Assembly: GCA_945643635.1 (NCBI GenBank) | Contig: CALZFC010000222.1 | Span: forward strand, 1-64,000 | Direction: 5' to 3' | From: Allodiplogaster sudhausi | Lineage: Eukaryota; Nematoda; Chromadorea; Rhabditida; Diplogasteridae | DNA length: 64,000 nt | Part shown: one piece after another, positions 1-12,300 of the stretch | How positions within the stretch are numbered: the first letter of the stretch is position 1 | Layout: each line of letters opens with the position of its first letter | The notes under the pieces: model-generated | Database searches by the model: none | Told to the model about the DNA's origin: nothing | Seen by the model: only the letters and a program-made list of their open reading frames with translations | Position numbers and translations under genes: made by a program

Positions 1-1353
1 AATTGCCGCAGTTGCTGCAGTTGCATTTGCTGTAATTGCTGCAATTGCTGAAATTGCTGCAGTTGCTGCAGTTGCATTTGCTGTAATTGCTGCAAGTTGC
101 TGTAATTGCCGCAGTTGCTGCATTTGCATTTGCTGTAATTGCTGCAGTTGCTGCAGTTTGCTTAATTACCACAGTTGCTGCAGTTTGCATTTGCTGTAAT
201 TGCTGCAATTGCAGTAATTGCCGCAGTTGATGCAGTTGCATTTTGCTGTAATTGCTGCAGTTGCAGTAATTGCCGCAGTTGCTGCAGTTGCATTTGCTGT
301 AATTGCTGCAGTTGCTGTAATTGCCGCAGTTGCTGCATTTGTGCATTTGCTGTAATTGCTGCAGTTGCTGCAGTTGCTGTAATTACCACAGTTGCTGCAG
401 TTGCATTTGCTGTAATTGCCGCAGTTGATGCAGTTGCATTTGCTGTAATTGCTGCAGCTGCTGTAATTGCCGCAGTTGCTGCAGTTGCATTTGCTGTAAT
501 TGCTGCACTTGCTGAAATTGCCGCAGTTGCTGCAGTTGCATTTGCTGTAATTGCTGCAATTGCTGAAATTGCGGCAGTTGTTGCAGTTGCATTTTGCTGT
601 AATTGCTGCAGTTGCTGCAGTTGCATTTGCTGTAATTGCTGCAGTTGCTGTAATTGCCGCAGTTGTTGCAGTTGTATTTGCTGTAATTGCTGCAGTTGCT
701 GCAATTGCTGAAATTGCTGCAGTTTCTGCAGTTGCATTTGCTGTAATTGCTGTAATTGCCGCAGTTGATGCAGTTGCATTTGCTGTAATTGCTGCAGTTG
801 CTGTAATTGCCGCAGTTGCTGCAGTTGCATTTGCTGTAATTGCTGCAGTTGCTGTAATTGCCGCAGTTGCTGCATTTGCATTTGCTGTAATTGCTGCAGT
901 TGCTGCAGTTGCTGTAATTACCCACAGTTGCTGCAGTTGCATTGCTGTAATTGCCGCAGTTGATGCAGTTGCATTTGCTGTAATTGCTGCAGCTGCTGTA
1001 ATTGCCGCAGTTGCTGCAGTTGCATTTGCTGTAATTGCTGCACTTGCTGAAATTGCCGCAGTTGCTGCAGTTGCATTTGCTGTAATTGCTGCAATTGCTG
1101 AAATTGCGGCAGTTGTTGCAGTTGCATTTGCTGTAATTGCTGCAGTTGCTGCAGTTGGCATTTGCTGTAATTGCTGCAGTTGCTGTAATTGCCGCAGTTG
1201 CTGCAGTTGTATTTGCTGTAATTGCTGCAGTTGCTGCAATTGCTGAAATTGCTGCAGTTTCTGCAGTTGCATTTGCTGTAATTGCTGTAATTGCCGCAGT
1301 TGATGCAGTTGCATTTGCTGTAATTGCTGCAGTTGCTGTAATTGCCGCAGTTA

Positions 1354-1600
1354 CTGCTGCCAGTTGCATTGCTGTAATTGCCTCAGTTGCTGCATTGCTG
1401 TAACTGCACGTTGCTGCAGTTGCATTTGCTGTAATTGCTGCAATTGCTGAAATTGCCGCAGTTGCTGCAGTTGCATTTGCTGTAATTGCTGCAATTGCTG
1501 AAATTGCCGCAGTGCTGTTGCAGTTTAATTTGCTGTAATTGCTGCAGTTGCTGTAATTGCCTGCAATGTTGCAATGTTGCAATTGCTGTAAATTGCTGTA
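1354..1600. repeat. Locally scrambled stretch of the array
   Basis: This is the least regular stretch in the window. The 9-mer register is lost several times: a CTGC insertion near 1359, a missing T near 1372, an odd CTGCACG string near 1400, a CTGTTG string near 1514 and repeated CAATGTTG strings near 1563-1580. The sequence is still recognisably built from TTGC-type words, so it is a decayed or mis-sequenced part of the same array and not inserted foreign DNA. Confidence 0.6.
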
Positions 1601-4600
1601 ATTGCCGCAGTTGATGCAGTTGCATTTGCTGCAATTGCTGCAATTGCTGTAATTGCCGCAGTTGCTGCAGTTGCATTTGCTGTAATTTGCTAAGTTGCTG
1701 CAGTTGCTGTAATTGCGCAGTTGCTGCAGTTGCATTTGCTGTAATTGCTGCAATTGCTGAAATTGCCGCAGTTGCTGCAGTTGCATTTGCTGTAATTGCT
1801 GCAATTGCTGAAATTGCCGCAGTTGCTGCAGTTGCATTTGCTGTAATTGCTGCAGTTGCTGTAATTGCCGCAGTTGCTGCATTTGCATTTGCTGTAATTG
1901 CTGCAGTTGCTGCAGTTGCTGTAATTACCACAGTTGCTGCAGTTGCATTTGCTGTAATTGCTGCAATTGCAGTAATTGCGCAGTTGATGCAGTTGCATTT
2001 GCTGTAATTGCTGCAGTTGCAGTAATTGCCGCAGTTGCTGCAGTTGCATTTGCTGTAATTGCTGCAGTTGCTGTAATTGCCGCAGTTGCTGCATTTGCAT
2101 TTGCTGTAATTGCTGCAGTTGCTGCAGTTGCTGTAATTACCACAGTTGCTGCAGTTGCATTTGCTGTAATTGCCGCAGTTGATGCAGTTGCATTTGCTGT
2201 AATTGCTGCATTGCTGTAATTGCCGCAGTTGCTGCAGTTGCATTTGCTGTAATTGCTGCAGTTGCTGAAATTGCCGCAGTTGCTGCAGTTGCATTTGCTG
2301 TAATTGCTGCAATTGCTGAAATTGCTGCAGTTGTTGCAGTTGCATTGCTGTAATTGCTGCAGTTGCTGCAGTTGCATTTGCTGTAATTGCTGCAGTTGCT
2401 GTAATTGCCGCAGTTGCTGCAGTTGCATTTGCTGTAATTGCTGCAGTTGCTGCAATTGCTGAAATTGCTGCAGTTCTGCAGTTGCATTTGCTGTAATTGC
2501 TGTAATTGCCGCAGTTGATGCAGTTGCATTTGCTGTAATTGCTGCAGTTGCTGTAATTGCCGCAGTTGCTGCAGTTGCATTTGCTGTAATTGCTGCAGTT
2601 GCTGTAATTGCCGCAGTTGCTGCAGTTGCATTTGCTGTAATTGCTGCAATTGCTGAAATTGCCGCAGTTGCTGCAGTTGCATTTGCTGTAATTGCTGCAG
2701 TTGCTGTAATTGCCGCAGTTGTTGCAGTTGCATTTGCTGTAATTGCTGCAGTTGCTGCAGTTGCTGAAATTGCTGCAGTTTCTGCAGTTGCATTTGCTGT
2801 AATTGCTGTAATTGCCGCAGTTGCTGCAGTTGCATTTGCTGTAATTGCTGCAGTTGCTGTAATTGCCGCAGTTGTTGCAGTTGCATTTGCTGTAATTGCT
2901 GCAGTTGCTGCAGTTGCTGAAATTGCTGCAGTTGCTGCAGTTGCATTTGCTGTAATTGCGGTAATTGCCGCAGTTGATGCAGTTGCATTTGCTGTAATTG
3001 CCGCAGTTGCTGCATTTGCATTTGCTGTAATTGCTGCAGTTGCTGCAGTTGCTGTAATTACCACAGTTGCTGCAGTTGCATTTGCTGTAATTGCTGCAAT
3101 TGCTGTAATTGCCGCAGTTGATGCAGTTGCATTTGCTGTAATTGCTGCAGTTGCTGTAATTGCCGCAGTTGCTGCAGTTGCATTTGCTGTAATTGCTGCA
3201 GTTGCTGTAATTGCCGCAGTTGCTGCATTTGCATTTGCTGTAATTGCTGCAGTTGCTGCAGTTGCTGTAATTGCCACAGTTGCTGCAGTTGCATTTGCTG
3301 TAATTGCCGCAGTTGCTGCAGTTGCATTTGCTGTAATTGCTGCAGCTGCTGTAATTGCCGCAGTTGCTGCAGTTGCATTTGCTGTCTGTAATTGCTGCAC
3401 TTGCTGAAATTGCCGCAGTTGCTGCAGTTGCATTTGCTGTAATTGCTGCAATTGCTGAAATTGCGGCAGTTGTTGCAGTTGCATTTGCTGTAATTGCTGC
3501 AGTTGCTGCAGTTGCATTTGCTGTAATTGCTGCAGTTGCTGTAATTGCCGCAGTTGTTGCAGTTGTATTTGCTGTAATTGCTGCAGTTGCTGCAATTGCT
3601 GAAATTGCTGCAGTTTCTGCAGTTGCATTTGCTGTAATTGCTGTAATTGCCGCAGTTGATGCAGTTGCATTTGCTGTAATTGCTGCAGTTGCTGTAATTG
3701 CCGCAGTTACTGCAGTTGCATTTGCTGTAATTGCCTCAGTTGCTGCAGTTGCTGTAATTACCACAGTTGCTGCAGTTGCATTTGCTGTAATTGCTGCAAT
3801 TGCTGAAATTGCCGCAGTTGCTGCAGTTGCATTTGCAGTAATTGCTGCAATTGCTGTAATTGCCGCAGTTTGCTGCAGTTTAATTTGCTGTAATTGCTGC
3901 AGTTGCTGTAATTGCCTCAGTTGTTGCAGTTGCATTTGCTGTAATTGCTGTAATTGCCGCAGTTGATGCAGTTGCATTTGCTGTCAATTGCTGCAGTTGC
4001 TGTAATTGCCGCAGTTACTGCAGTTGCATTTGCTGTAATTGCTCAGTTGCTGCAGTTGCTGTAATTACCACAGTTGCTGCAGTTGCATTTGCTGTAATTG
4101 CTGCAATTGCTGAAATTGCCGCAGTTGCTGCAGTTGCATTTGCTGTAATTGCTGCAATTGCTGAAATTGCCGCAGTTGCTGCAGTTGCATTTGCTGTAAT
4201 TGCTGCAGTTGCTGTAATTGCCGCAGTTGCTGCAGTTGCATTTGCTGTAATTGCTGCAGTTGCTGCAGTTGCTGTAATTGCCACAGTTGCTGCAGTTGCA
4301 TTTGCTGTAATTGCTGCAATTGCTGTAATTGCCGCAGTTGATGCAGTTGCATTTGCTGTAATTGCTGCAGTTGCTGTAATTGCCGCAGTTGCTGCAGTTG
4401 CATTTGCTGTAATTGCTGCAGTTGCTGCAATTGCTGAAATTGCTGCAGTTTCTGCAGTTGCATTTGCTGTAATTGCTGTAATTGCCGCAGTTGATGCAGT
4501 TGCATTTGCTGTAATTGCTGCAGCTGCTGTAATTGCCGCAGTTGTTGCAGTTTGCATTTGCTGTAATTGCTGCACTTGCTGAAATTGCCTGCTGCAGTTG

Positions 4601-6122
4601 CTGCAGTTGCTTTGCTGTAATTGCTGCAATTGCTGAAATTGCGGCAGTTGTTGCAGTTGCATTTGCTGTAATTGCTGCAGTTGCTGCAGAATTTGCTGAA
4701 ATTGCTGCAGTTTCTGCAGTTGCATTGCTGTAATTGCTGTAATTGCCGCAGTTGCTGCAGTTGCATTTGCTGTAATTGCTGCACTTGCTGAAATTGCCGC
4801 AGTTGCTGCAGTTGCATTTGCTGTAATTGCTGCAATTGCTGAAATTGCGGCAGTTGTTGCAGTTGCATTTGCTGTAATTGCTGCAGTTGCTGCAGTTGCA
4901 TTTGCTGTAATTGCTGCAGTTGCTGTAATTGCCGCAGTTGTTGCAGTTGTATTTGCTGTAATTGCTGCAGTTGCTGCAATTGCTGAAATTGCTGCAGTTT
5001 CTGCAGTTGCATTTGCTGTAATTGCGGTAATTGCCGCAGTTGATGCAGTTACATTTGCTGTAATTGCCGCAGTTGCTGCAATGCATTTGCTGTAATTGCT
5101 GCAGTTGCTGCAGTTGCTGTAATTGCCACAGTTGCTGCAGTTGCATTTGCTGTAATTGCTGCAATTTGCAGTAATTGCCGCAGTTGATTGCAGTTGCATT
5201 TGCTGTAATTGCTGCAGTTGCAGTAATTGCCGCAGTTGCTGCAGTTGCATTTGCTGTAATTGCTGCAGTTGCTGTAATTGCCGCAGTTGCTGCATTGCAT
5301 TTGCTGTAATTGCTGCAGTTGCTGCAGTTGCTGTAATTACCACAGTTGCTGCAGTTGCATTGCTGTAATTGCCGCAGTTGATGCAGTTGCATTTGCTGTA
5401 ATTGCTGCAGCTGCTGTAATTGCCGCAGTTGCTGCAGTTGCATTTGCTGTAATTGCTGCACTTGCTGAAATTGCCGCAGTTGCTGCAGTTGCATTTGCTG
5501 TAATTGCTGCAATTGCTGAAATTGCGGCAGTTGTTGCAGTTGCATTTGCTGTAATTGCTGCAGTTGCTGCAGTTGCATTTGCTGTAATTGCTGCAGTTGC
5601 TGTAATTGCCGCAGTTGTTGCAAGTTGTATTTGCTGTAATTGCTGCAGTTGCTGCAATTGCTGAAATTGCTGCAGTTTCTGCAGTTGCATTTGCTCAATT
5701 GCTGTAATTGCCGCAGTTGATGCAGTTGCATTTGCTGTAATTGCTGCAGTTGCTGTAATTGCCGCAGTTGCTGCAGTTGCATTTGCTGTAATTGCCTCAG
5801 TTGCTGCAGTTGCTGTAACTACCACAGTTGCTGCAGTTGAATTTGCTGTAATGCTGCAATTGCTGAAATTGCCGCAGTTGCTGCAGTTGCATTTGCAGTA
5901 ATTGCTGCAATTGCTGAAATTGCCGCAGTTGCTGCAGTTTAATTTGCTGTAATTGCTGCAGTTGCTGTAATTGCCGCAGTTGTTGCAGTTGCATTTGCTG
6001 TAATTGCTGTAATTGCCGCAGTTGATGCAGTTGCATTTGCTGCAATTGCTGCAGTTGCTGTAATTGCCGCAGTTACTGCAGTTGCATTTGCTGTAATTGC
6101 CTCAGTGCTGCAGTTGCTGTAA

Positions 6123-6549
6123 TTACCACAGTTGCTGCAGTTGCATTTGCTGTAATTGCTGCAATTGCTGAAATTGCCGCAGTTGCTGCAGTTGCATTTG
6201 CTGTAATTGCTGCAATTGCTGAAATTGCCGCAGTTGCTGCAGTTGCATTTGCTGTAATTGCTGCAGTTGCTGTAATTGCCGCAGTTGCTGCATTTGCATT
6301 TGCTGTAATTGCTGCAGTTGCTGCAGTTGCTGTAATTACCACAGTTGCTGCAGTTGCATTTGCTGTAATTTGCTGCAATTGCAGTAATTGCCGCAGTTGA
6401 TGCAGTTGCATTTGCTGTAATTGCTGCAGTTGCAGTAATTGCCGCAGTTGCTGCAGTTGCATTTGCTGTAATTGCTGCAGTTGCTGTAATTGCCGCAGTT
6501 GCTGCATTTGCATTTGCTGTAATTGCTGCAGTTGCTGCAGTTGCTGTAA
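6123..6549. repeat. Tandem pair of the 213-bp subunit
   Basis: The s 9-mer (TTACCACAG) starts at 6123, 6336 and 6550, spacings of 213 and 214 bp. The extra base lies in the second copy near 6368. Module order within a copy is s-b, three 51-bp modules, then h-a-b-b-a, the same as in the cleaner copies to the right. Confidence 0.75.
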
Positions 6550-8008
6550 TTACCACAGTTGCTGCAGTTGCATTTGCTGTAATTGCTGCAATTGCTGTAA
6601 TTGCCGCAGTTGATGCAGTTGCATTTGCTGTAATTGCTGCAGCTGCTGTAATTGCCGCAGTTGCTGCAGTTGCATTTGCTGTAATTGCTGCACTTGCTGA
6701 AATTGCCGCAGTTGTTGCTGCAGTTGCATTTGCTGTAATTGCTGCAATTGCTGAAATTGCGGCAGTTGTTGCAGTTGCATTTGCTGTAATTGCTGCAGTT
6801 GCTGCAGTTGCATTTGCTGTAATTGCTGCAGTTGCTGTAATTGCCGCAGTTGTTGCAGTTGTATTTGCTGTAATTGCTGCAGTTGCTGCAATTGCTGAAA
6901 TTGCTGCAGTTTCTGCAGTTGCATTTGCTGTAATTGCTGTAATTGCCGCAGTTGATGCAGTACATTTGCTGTAATTGCTGCAGTTGCTGCAATTGCTGAA
7001 ATGCTGCAGTTGCTGCAGTTGCATTTGCTGTAATTGCTGCAGTTGCTGCAGTTGCATTGCTGCATTGCTGCTGCAGTTGCTGCAGTTGCTGTAATTGCCG
7101 CAGTTGCTGCAGTTGCATTTGCTGTAATTGCTGCAATTGCTGTAATTGCCGCAGTTGATGCAGTTGCATTTGCTGTAATTGCTGCAGTTGCTGTAATTGC
7201 CGCAGTTGCTGCAGTTGCATTTGCTGTAATTGCTGCAGTTGCTGTAATTGCCGCAGTTGCTGCATTTGCATTTGCTGTAATTGCTGCAGTTGCTGCAGTT
7301 GCTGTAATTACCGCAGTTGCTGCAGTTGCATTTGCTGTAATTGCTGCAGCTGCTGTAATTGCCGCAGTTGCTGCAGTTGCATTTGCTGTAATTGCTGCAA
7401 TTGCTGAAATTGCCGCAGTTGCTGCAGTTGCATTTGCTGTAATTGCTGCAATTGCTGAAATTGCCGCAGTTGTGCAGTTGCATTTGCTGTAATTGCTGCA
7501 GTTGCTGCAGTTGCATTTGCTGTAATTGCTGCAGTTGCTGTAATTGCCGCAGTTGTTGCAGTTGTATTTTGCTGTAATTGCTGCAGTTGCTGCAATTGCT
7601 GAAATTGCTGCAGTTTCTGCAGTTGCATTTGCTGTAATTGCTGTAATTGCCGCAGTTGATGCAGTTGCATTTGCTGTAATTGCTGCAGTTGCTGCAATTG
7701 CTGAAATTGCTGCAGTTGCTGCAGTTGCATTTGCTGTAATTGCTGCAGTTGCTGCAGTTGCATTTGCTCTAATTGCTGTAATTGCCGCAGTTGATGCAGT
7801 TGCATTTGCTGTAATTGCTGCAGTTGCTGTAATTGCCGCAGTTACTGCAGTTGCATTTGCTGTAATTGCCTCATTGCTGCAGTTGCTGTAATTACCACAG
7901 TTGCTGCAGTTGCATTTGCTGTAATTGCTGCAATTGCTGAAATTGCCGCAGTTGCTGCAGTTGCATTTGCAGTAATTGCTGCAATTGCTGAAATTGCCGC
8001 AGTTGCTG

Positions 8009-10850
8009 CAGTTTAATTTGCTGTAATTGCTCAGTTGTTGCAGTTGCATTGCTGTAATTGCTGCAGTTGCTGCAATTGCTGAAATTGCTGCAGTTTCTGC
8101 AGTTGCATTTGCTGTAATTGCCGCAGTTGATGCAGTTGCATTTGCTGTAATTGCTGTAATTGCCGCAGTTGATGCAGTTGCATTTGCTGCAATTGCTGCA
8201 GTTGCTGTAATTGCCGCAGTTACTGCAGTTGCATTTGCTGTAATTGCCTCAGTTGCTGCAGTTGCTGTAATTACCACAGTTGCTGCAGTTGCATTTGCTG
8301 TAATTGCTGCAATTGCTGAAATTGCCGCAGTTGCTGCAGTTGCATTTGCTGTAATTGCTGCAATTGCTGAAATTGCCGCAGTTGCTGCAGTTGCATTTGC
8401 TGTAATTGCTGCAGTTGCTGTAATTGCCGCAGTTGCTGCATTTGCATTTGCTGTAATTGCTGCAGTTGCTGCAGTTGCTGTAATTACCACAGTTGCTGCA
8501 GTTGCATTTGCTGTAATTGCTGCAATTGCTGTAATTGCCGCAGTTGATGCAGTTGCATTTGCTGTAATTGCTGCAGTTGCTGTAATTGCCGCAGTTGCTG
8601 CAGTTGCATTTGCTGTAATTGCTGCAGTTGCTGTAATTGCCGCAGTTGCTGCATTTGCATTTGCTGTAATTGCTGCAGTTGCTGCAGTTGCTGTAATTAC
8701 CACAGTTGCTGCAGTTGCATTTGCTGTTGTAATTGCTGCAATTGCTGTAATTGCTGCAATTGCTGTAATTGCCGCAGTTGATGCAGTTGCATTTGCTGTA
8801 ATTGCTGCAGTTGCTGTAATTGCCGCAGTTGCTGCAGTTGCATTTGCTGTAATTGCTGCACTTGCTGAAATTGCCGCAGTTGCTGCAGTTGCATTTGCTG
8901 TAATTGCTGCAATTGCTGAATTGCGGCAGTTGTTGCAGTTGCATTTGCTGTAATTGCTGCAGTTGCTGCAGTTGCATTTGCTGTAATTGCTGCAGTTGCT
9001 GTAATTGCCGCAGTTGTTGCAGTTGCATTTGCTGTAATTGCTGCAGTTGCTGCAATTGCTGAAATTGCTGCAGTTTCTGCAGTTGCATTTGCTGTAATTG
9101 CTGTAATTGCCGCAGTTGATGCAGTTGCATTTGCTGTAATTGCTGCAGTTGCTGCAATTGCTGAAATTGCTGCAGTTGCTGCAGTTGCATTTGCTGTAAT
9201 TGCTGCAGTTGCTGTAATTGCGCAGTTGTTGCAGTTGCATTTGCTGTAATTGCTGCAGTTGCTGTAATTGCCGCAGTTGCTGCAGTTGCATTTGCTGTAA
9301 TTGCTGCAATTGCTGTAATTGCCGCAGTTGTTGCAGTTGCATTTGCTGTAATTGCTGCAGTTGCTGTAATTGCCGCAGTTACTGCAGTTGCATTTGCTGT
9401 AATTGCCTTAGTTGCTGAAGTTGCTGTAATTACCACAGTTGCTGCAGTTGCATTTGCTGTAATTGCTGCAATTGCTGCAATTGCCGCAGTTGCTGCAGTT
9501 GCATTTGCTGTAATTGCTGCAATTGCTGAAATTGCCGCAGTTGCTGCAGTTGCATTTGCTGTAATTGCTGCAGTTGCTGTAATTGCCGCAGTTGCTGCAT
9601 TTGCATTTGCTGTAATTGCTGCAGTTGCTGTAATTGCCGCAGTTGTTGCAGTTGCATTTGCTGTAATTGCTGCAGTTGCTGCAATTGCTGAAATTGCTGC
9701 AGTTTTACAGTTGCATTTGCTGTAATTGCTGTAATTGCCGCAGTTGCTGCATTTGCATTTGCTGTAATTGCTGCAGTTGCTGTAATTGCCGCAGTTGTTG
9801 CAGTTGCATTTGCTGTAATTGCTGCAGTTGCTGCAATTGCTGAAATTGCTGCAGTTGCTGCAGTTGCATTTGCTGTAATTGCTGCAGTTGCTGCAGTTGC
9901 ATTTGCTGTAATTGCTGCAGTTGCTGCAGTTGCTGTAATTACCACAGTTGCTGCAGTTGCATTTGCTGTAATTGCTGCAATTGCAGTAATTGCCGCAGTT
10001 GATGCAGTTGCATTTGCTGTAATTGCTGCAGTTGCTGTAATTGCCGCAGTTGCTGCAGTTGCATTTGCTGTAATTGCTGCAGTTGCTGTAATTGCAGTTG
10101 CTGCATTTGCATTTGCTGTAATTGCTGCAGTTGCTGCAGTTGCTGTAATTACCACAGTTGCTGCAGTTGCATTTGCTGTAATTGCTGCAGCTGCTGTAAT
10201 TGCCGCAGTTGCTGCAGTTGCATTTGCTGTAATTGCTGCACTTGCTGAAATTGCCGCAGTTGCTGCAGTTGCATTTGCTGTAATTGCTGCAATTGCTGAA
10301 ATTGCGGCAGTTGTTGCAGTTGCATTTGCTGTAATTGCTGCAGTTGCTGCAGTTGCATTTGCTGTAATTGCTGCAGTTGCTGTAATTGCCGCAGTTGTTG
10401 CAGTTGTATTTGCTGTAATTGCTGCAGTTGCTGCAATTGCTGAAATTGCTGCAGTTTCTGCAGTTGCATTTGCTGTAATTGCGGTAATTGCCGCAGTTGA
10501 TGCAGTTGCATTTGCTGTAATTGCTGCAGTTGCTGCAATTGCTGAAATTGCTGCAGTTGCTGCAGTTGCATTTGCTGTAATTGCTGCAGTTGCTGCAGTT
10601 GCATTTGCTCTAATTGCTGTAATTGCCGCAGTTGATGCAGTTGCATTTGCTGTAATTGCTGCAGTTGCTGTAATTGCCGCAGTTACTGCAGTTGCATTTG
10701 CTGTAATTGCCTCAGTTGCTGCAGTTGCTGTAATTACCACAGTTGCTGCAGTTGCATTTGCTGTAATTGCTGCAATTGCTGAAATTGCCGCAGTTGCTGC
10801 AGTTGCATTTGCTGTAATTGCTGCAATTGCTGAAATTGCCGCAGTTGCTG
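8009..10850. repeat. Higher-order unit of 2842 bp
   Basis: The unit is bounded by TTTAAT landmarks whose leading CAG starts at 8009 and 10851. A second landmark, the TTGCCTTAG variant, lies at 9405 and recurs at 12249 (spacing 2844). The CTCAG variant at 8246 recurs at 11092 (2846), and the GCGGCAG variant near 8920 recurs near 11767. These independent markers agree within a few bases, so 8009-10850 and the next ~1.4 kb are collinear copies. Beyond that the two copies drift apart: the next GCGGCAG lies 899 bp after the landmark in one and 799 bp in the other. Confidence 0.75.
8271..8696. repeat. Tandem pair of the 213-bp subunit (best-formed example)
   Basis: The s 9-mer starts at 8271, 8484 and 8697, exactly 213 bp apart. 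In module notation each copy is s-b, then three 51-bp modules, then h-a-b-b-a, so 18+153+42=213 bp. The third 51-bp module ends in TTGCTGCAT instead of TTGCTGCAG. Followed by TTGCAT, this creates a perfect ATTTGCAT octamer at 8440-8447 and 8653-8660. The first copy carries two d-e modules, while the second carries a d-a-c-f module in that place. Confidence 0.9.
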
Positions 10851-12300
10851 CAGTTTAATTTGCTGTAATTGCCTCAGTTGTTGCAGTTGCATTTGCTGTA
10901 ATTGCTGCAGTTGCTGCAATTGCTAAAATTGCTGCAGTTTTGCAGTTGCATTTGCTGTAATTGCCGCAGTTGATGCTGCAGTTGCATTTGCTGTAATTGC
11001 TGTAATTGCCGCAGTTGATGCAGTTGCATTTGCTGTAATTGCTGCAGTTGCTGTAATTGCCGCAGTTACTGCAGTTGCATTTGCTGTAATTGCCTCAGTT
11101 GCTGCAGTTGCTGTAATTACCACAGTTGCTGCAGTTGCATTTGCTGTAATTGCTGCAATTGCTGAAATTGCCGCAGTTGCTGCAGTTGCATTTGCTGTAA
11201 TTGCTGCAATTGCTGAAATTGCCGCAGTTGCTGCAGTTGCATTTGCTGTAATTGCTGCAGTTGCTGTAATTGCCGCAGTTGCTGCATTTGCATTTGCTGT
11301 AATTGCTGCAGTTGCTGCAGTTGCTGTAATTGCCGCAGTTGCTGCAGTTGCATTTGCTGTAATTGCTGCAATTGCTGTAATTGCCGCAGTTGATGCAGTT
11401 GCATTTGCTGTAATTGCTGCAGTTGCTGTAATTGCCGCAGTTGCTGCAGTTGCATTTGCTGTAATTGCTGCAGTTGCTGTAATTGCCGCAGTTGCTGCAT
11501 TTGCATTTGCTGTAATTGCTGCAGTTGCTGCAGTTGCTGTAATTACCACAGTTGCTGCAGTTGCATTTGCTGTAATTGCTGCAATGCTGTAATTGCTGCA
11601 ATTGCTGTAATTGCCGCAGTTGATGCAGTTGCATTTGCTGTAATTGCTGCAGCTGCTGTAATTGCCGCAGTTGCTGCAGTTGCATTTGCTGTAATTGCTG
11701 CACTTGCTGAAATTGCCGCAGTTGCTGCAGTTGCATTTGCTGTAATTGCTGCAATTGCTGAAATTGCGGCAGTTGTTGCAGTTGCATTTGCTGTAATTGC
11801 TGCAGTTGCTGCAGTTGCATTTGCTGTAATTGTTGCAGTTGCTGTAATTGCCGCAGTTGTTGCAGTTGTATTTGCTGTAATTGCTGCAGTTGCTGCAATT
11901 GCTGAAATTGCTGCAGTTTCTGCAGTTGCATTTGCTGTAATTGCGGTAATTGCCGCAGTTGATGCAGTTACATTTGCTGTAATTGCTGCAGTTGCTGCAA
12001 TTGCTGAAATTGCTGCAGTTGCTGCAGTTGCATTTGCTGTAATTGCTGCAGTTGCTGTAATTGCGGCAGTTGTTGCAGTTGCATTTGCTGTAATTGCTGC
12101 AGTTGCTGTAATTGCCGCAGTTGCTGCAGTTGCATTTGCTGTAATTGCTGCAATTGCTGTAATTGCCGCAGTTGTTGCAGTTGCATTTGCTGTAATTGCT
12201 GCAGTTGCTGTAATTGCCGCAGTTACTGCAGTTGCATTTGCTGTAATTGCCTTAGTTGCTGAAGTTGCTGTAATTACCACAGTTGCTGCAGTTGCATTTG
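10851..12300. repeat. Second, partial copy of the 2.84-kb higher-order unit
   Basis: From the TTTAAT landmark at 10851 the order of rare variants repeats that of 8009-9450: the CTCAG variant at 11092, a 213-bp pair from 11117, GCGGCAG near 11767 and CTTAG at 12249, followed by the same s 9-mer. Collinearity is supported for about 1.4 kb. Confidence 0.65.
11117..11542. repeat. Tandem pair of the 213-bp subunit
   Basis: Subunit starts are at 11117, 11330 and 11543, exactly 213 bp apart. The middle start is the unmutated c 9-mer (TTGCCGCAG) in place of s, so the period belongs to the subunit and not only to the s variant. Confidence 0.85.

Larger units (their letters stand above)
1..8008. repeat. 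Left sector of the array: indel-rich, irregular higher-order spacing
   Basis: The same 9-mers and modules occur here, but one-base insertions and deletions are far denser than elsewhere. Examples are an extra T in the h 6-mer near 241, 593 and 7565, a lost T near 950, 2343, 5098, 5296 and 5358, an extra C near 920, an extra G near 1157 and a GTG insertion near 338. I count about 15 such events in the first 2 kb and several per kb up to about 7.9 kb. The TTTAAT landmark (a variant of h) occurs at 1521, 3876, 5935 and 8009, giving spacings of 2355, 2059 and 2074 bp, so a higher-order period slightly above 2 kb is likely. The indels may be decay at an array edge or uncorrected long-read error. 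Confidence 0.8.

Noticed and set aside
9218..9418. Plus-strand cysteine-rich CCNCCSC frame resembling a metallothionein or toxin-like peptide
   Set aside because: The pattern is the third reading of the same 9-mers (TGC-TGT-AAT type codons), occurs throughout the array and has no signal peptide or terminus of its own.
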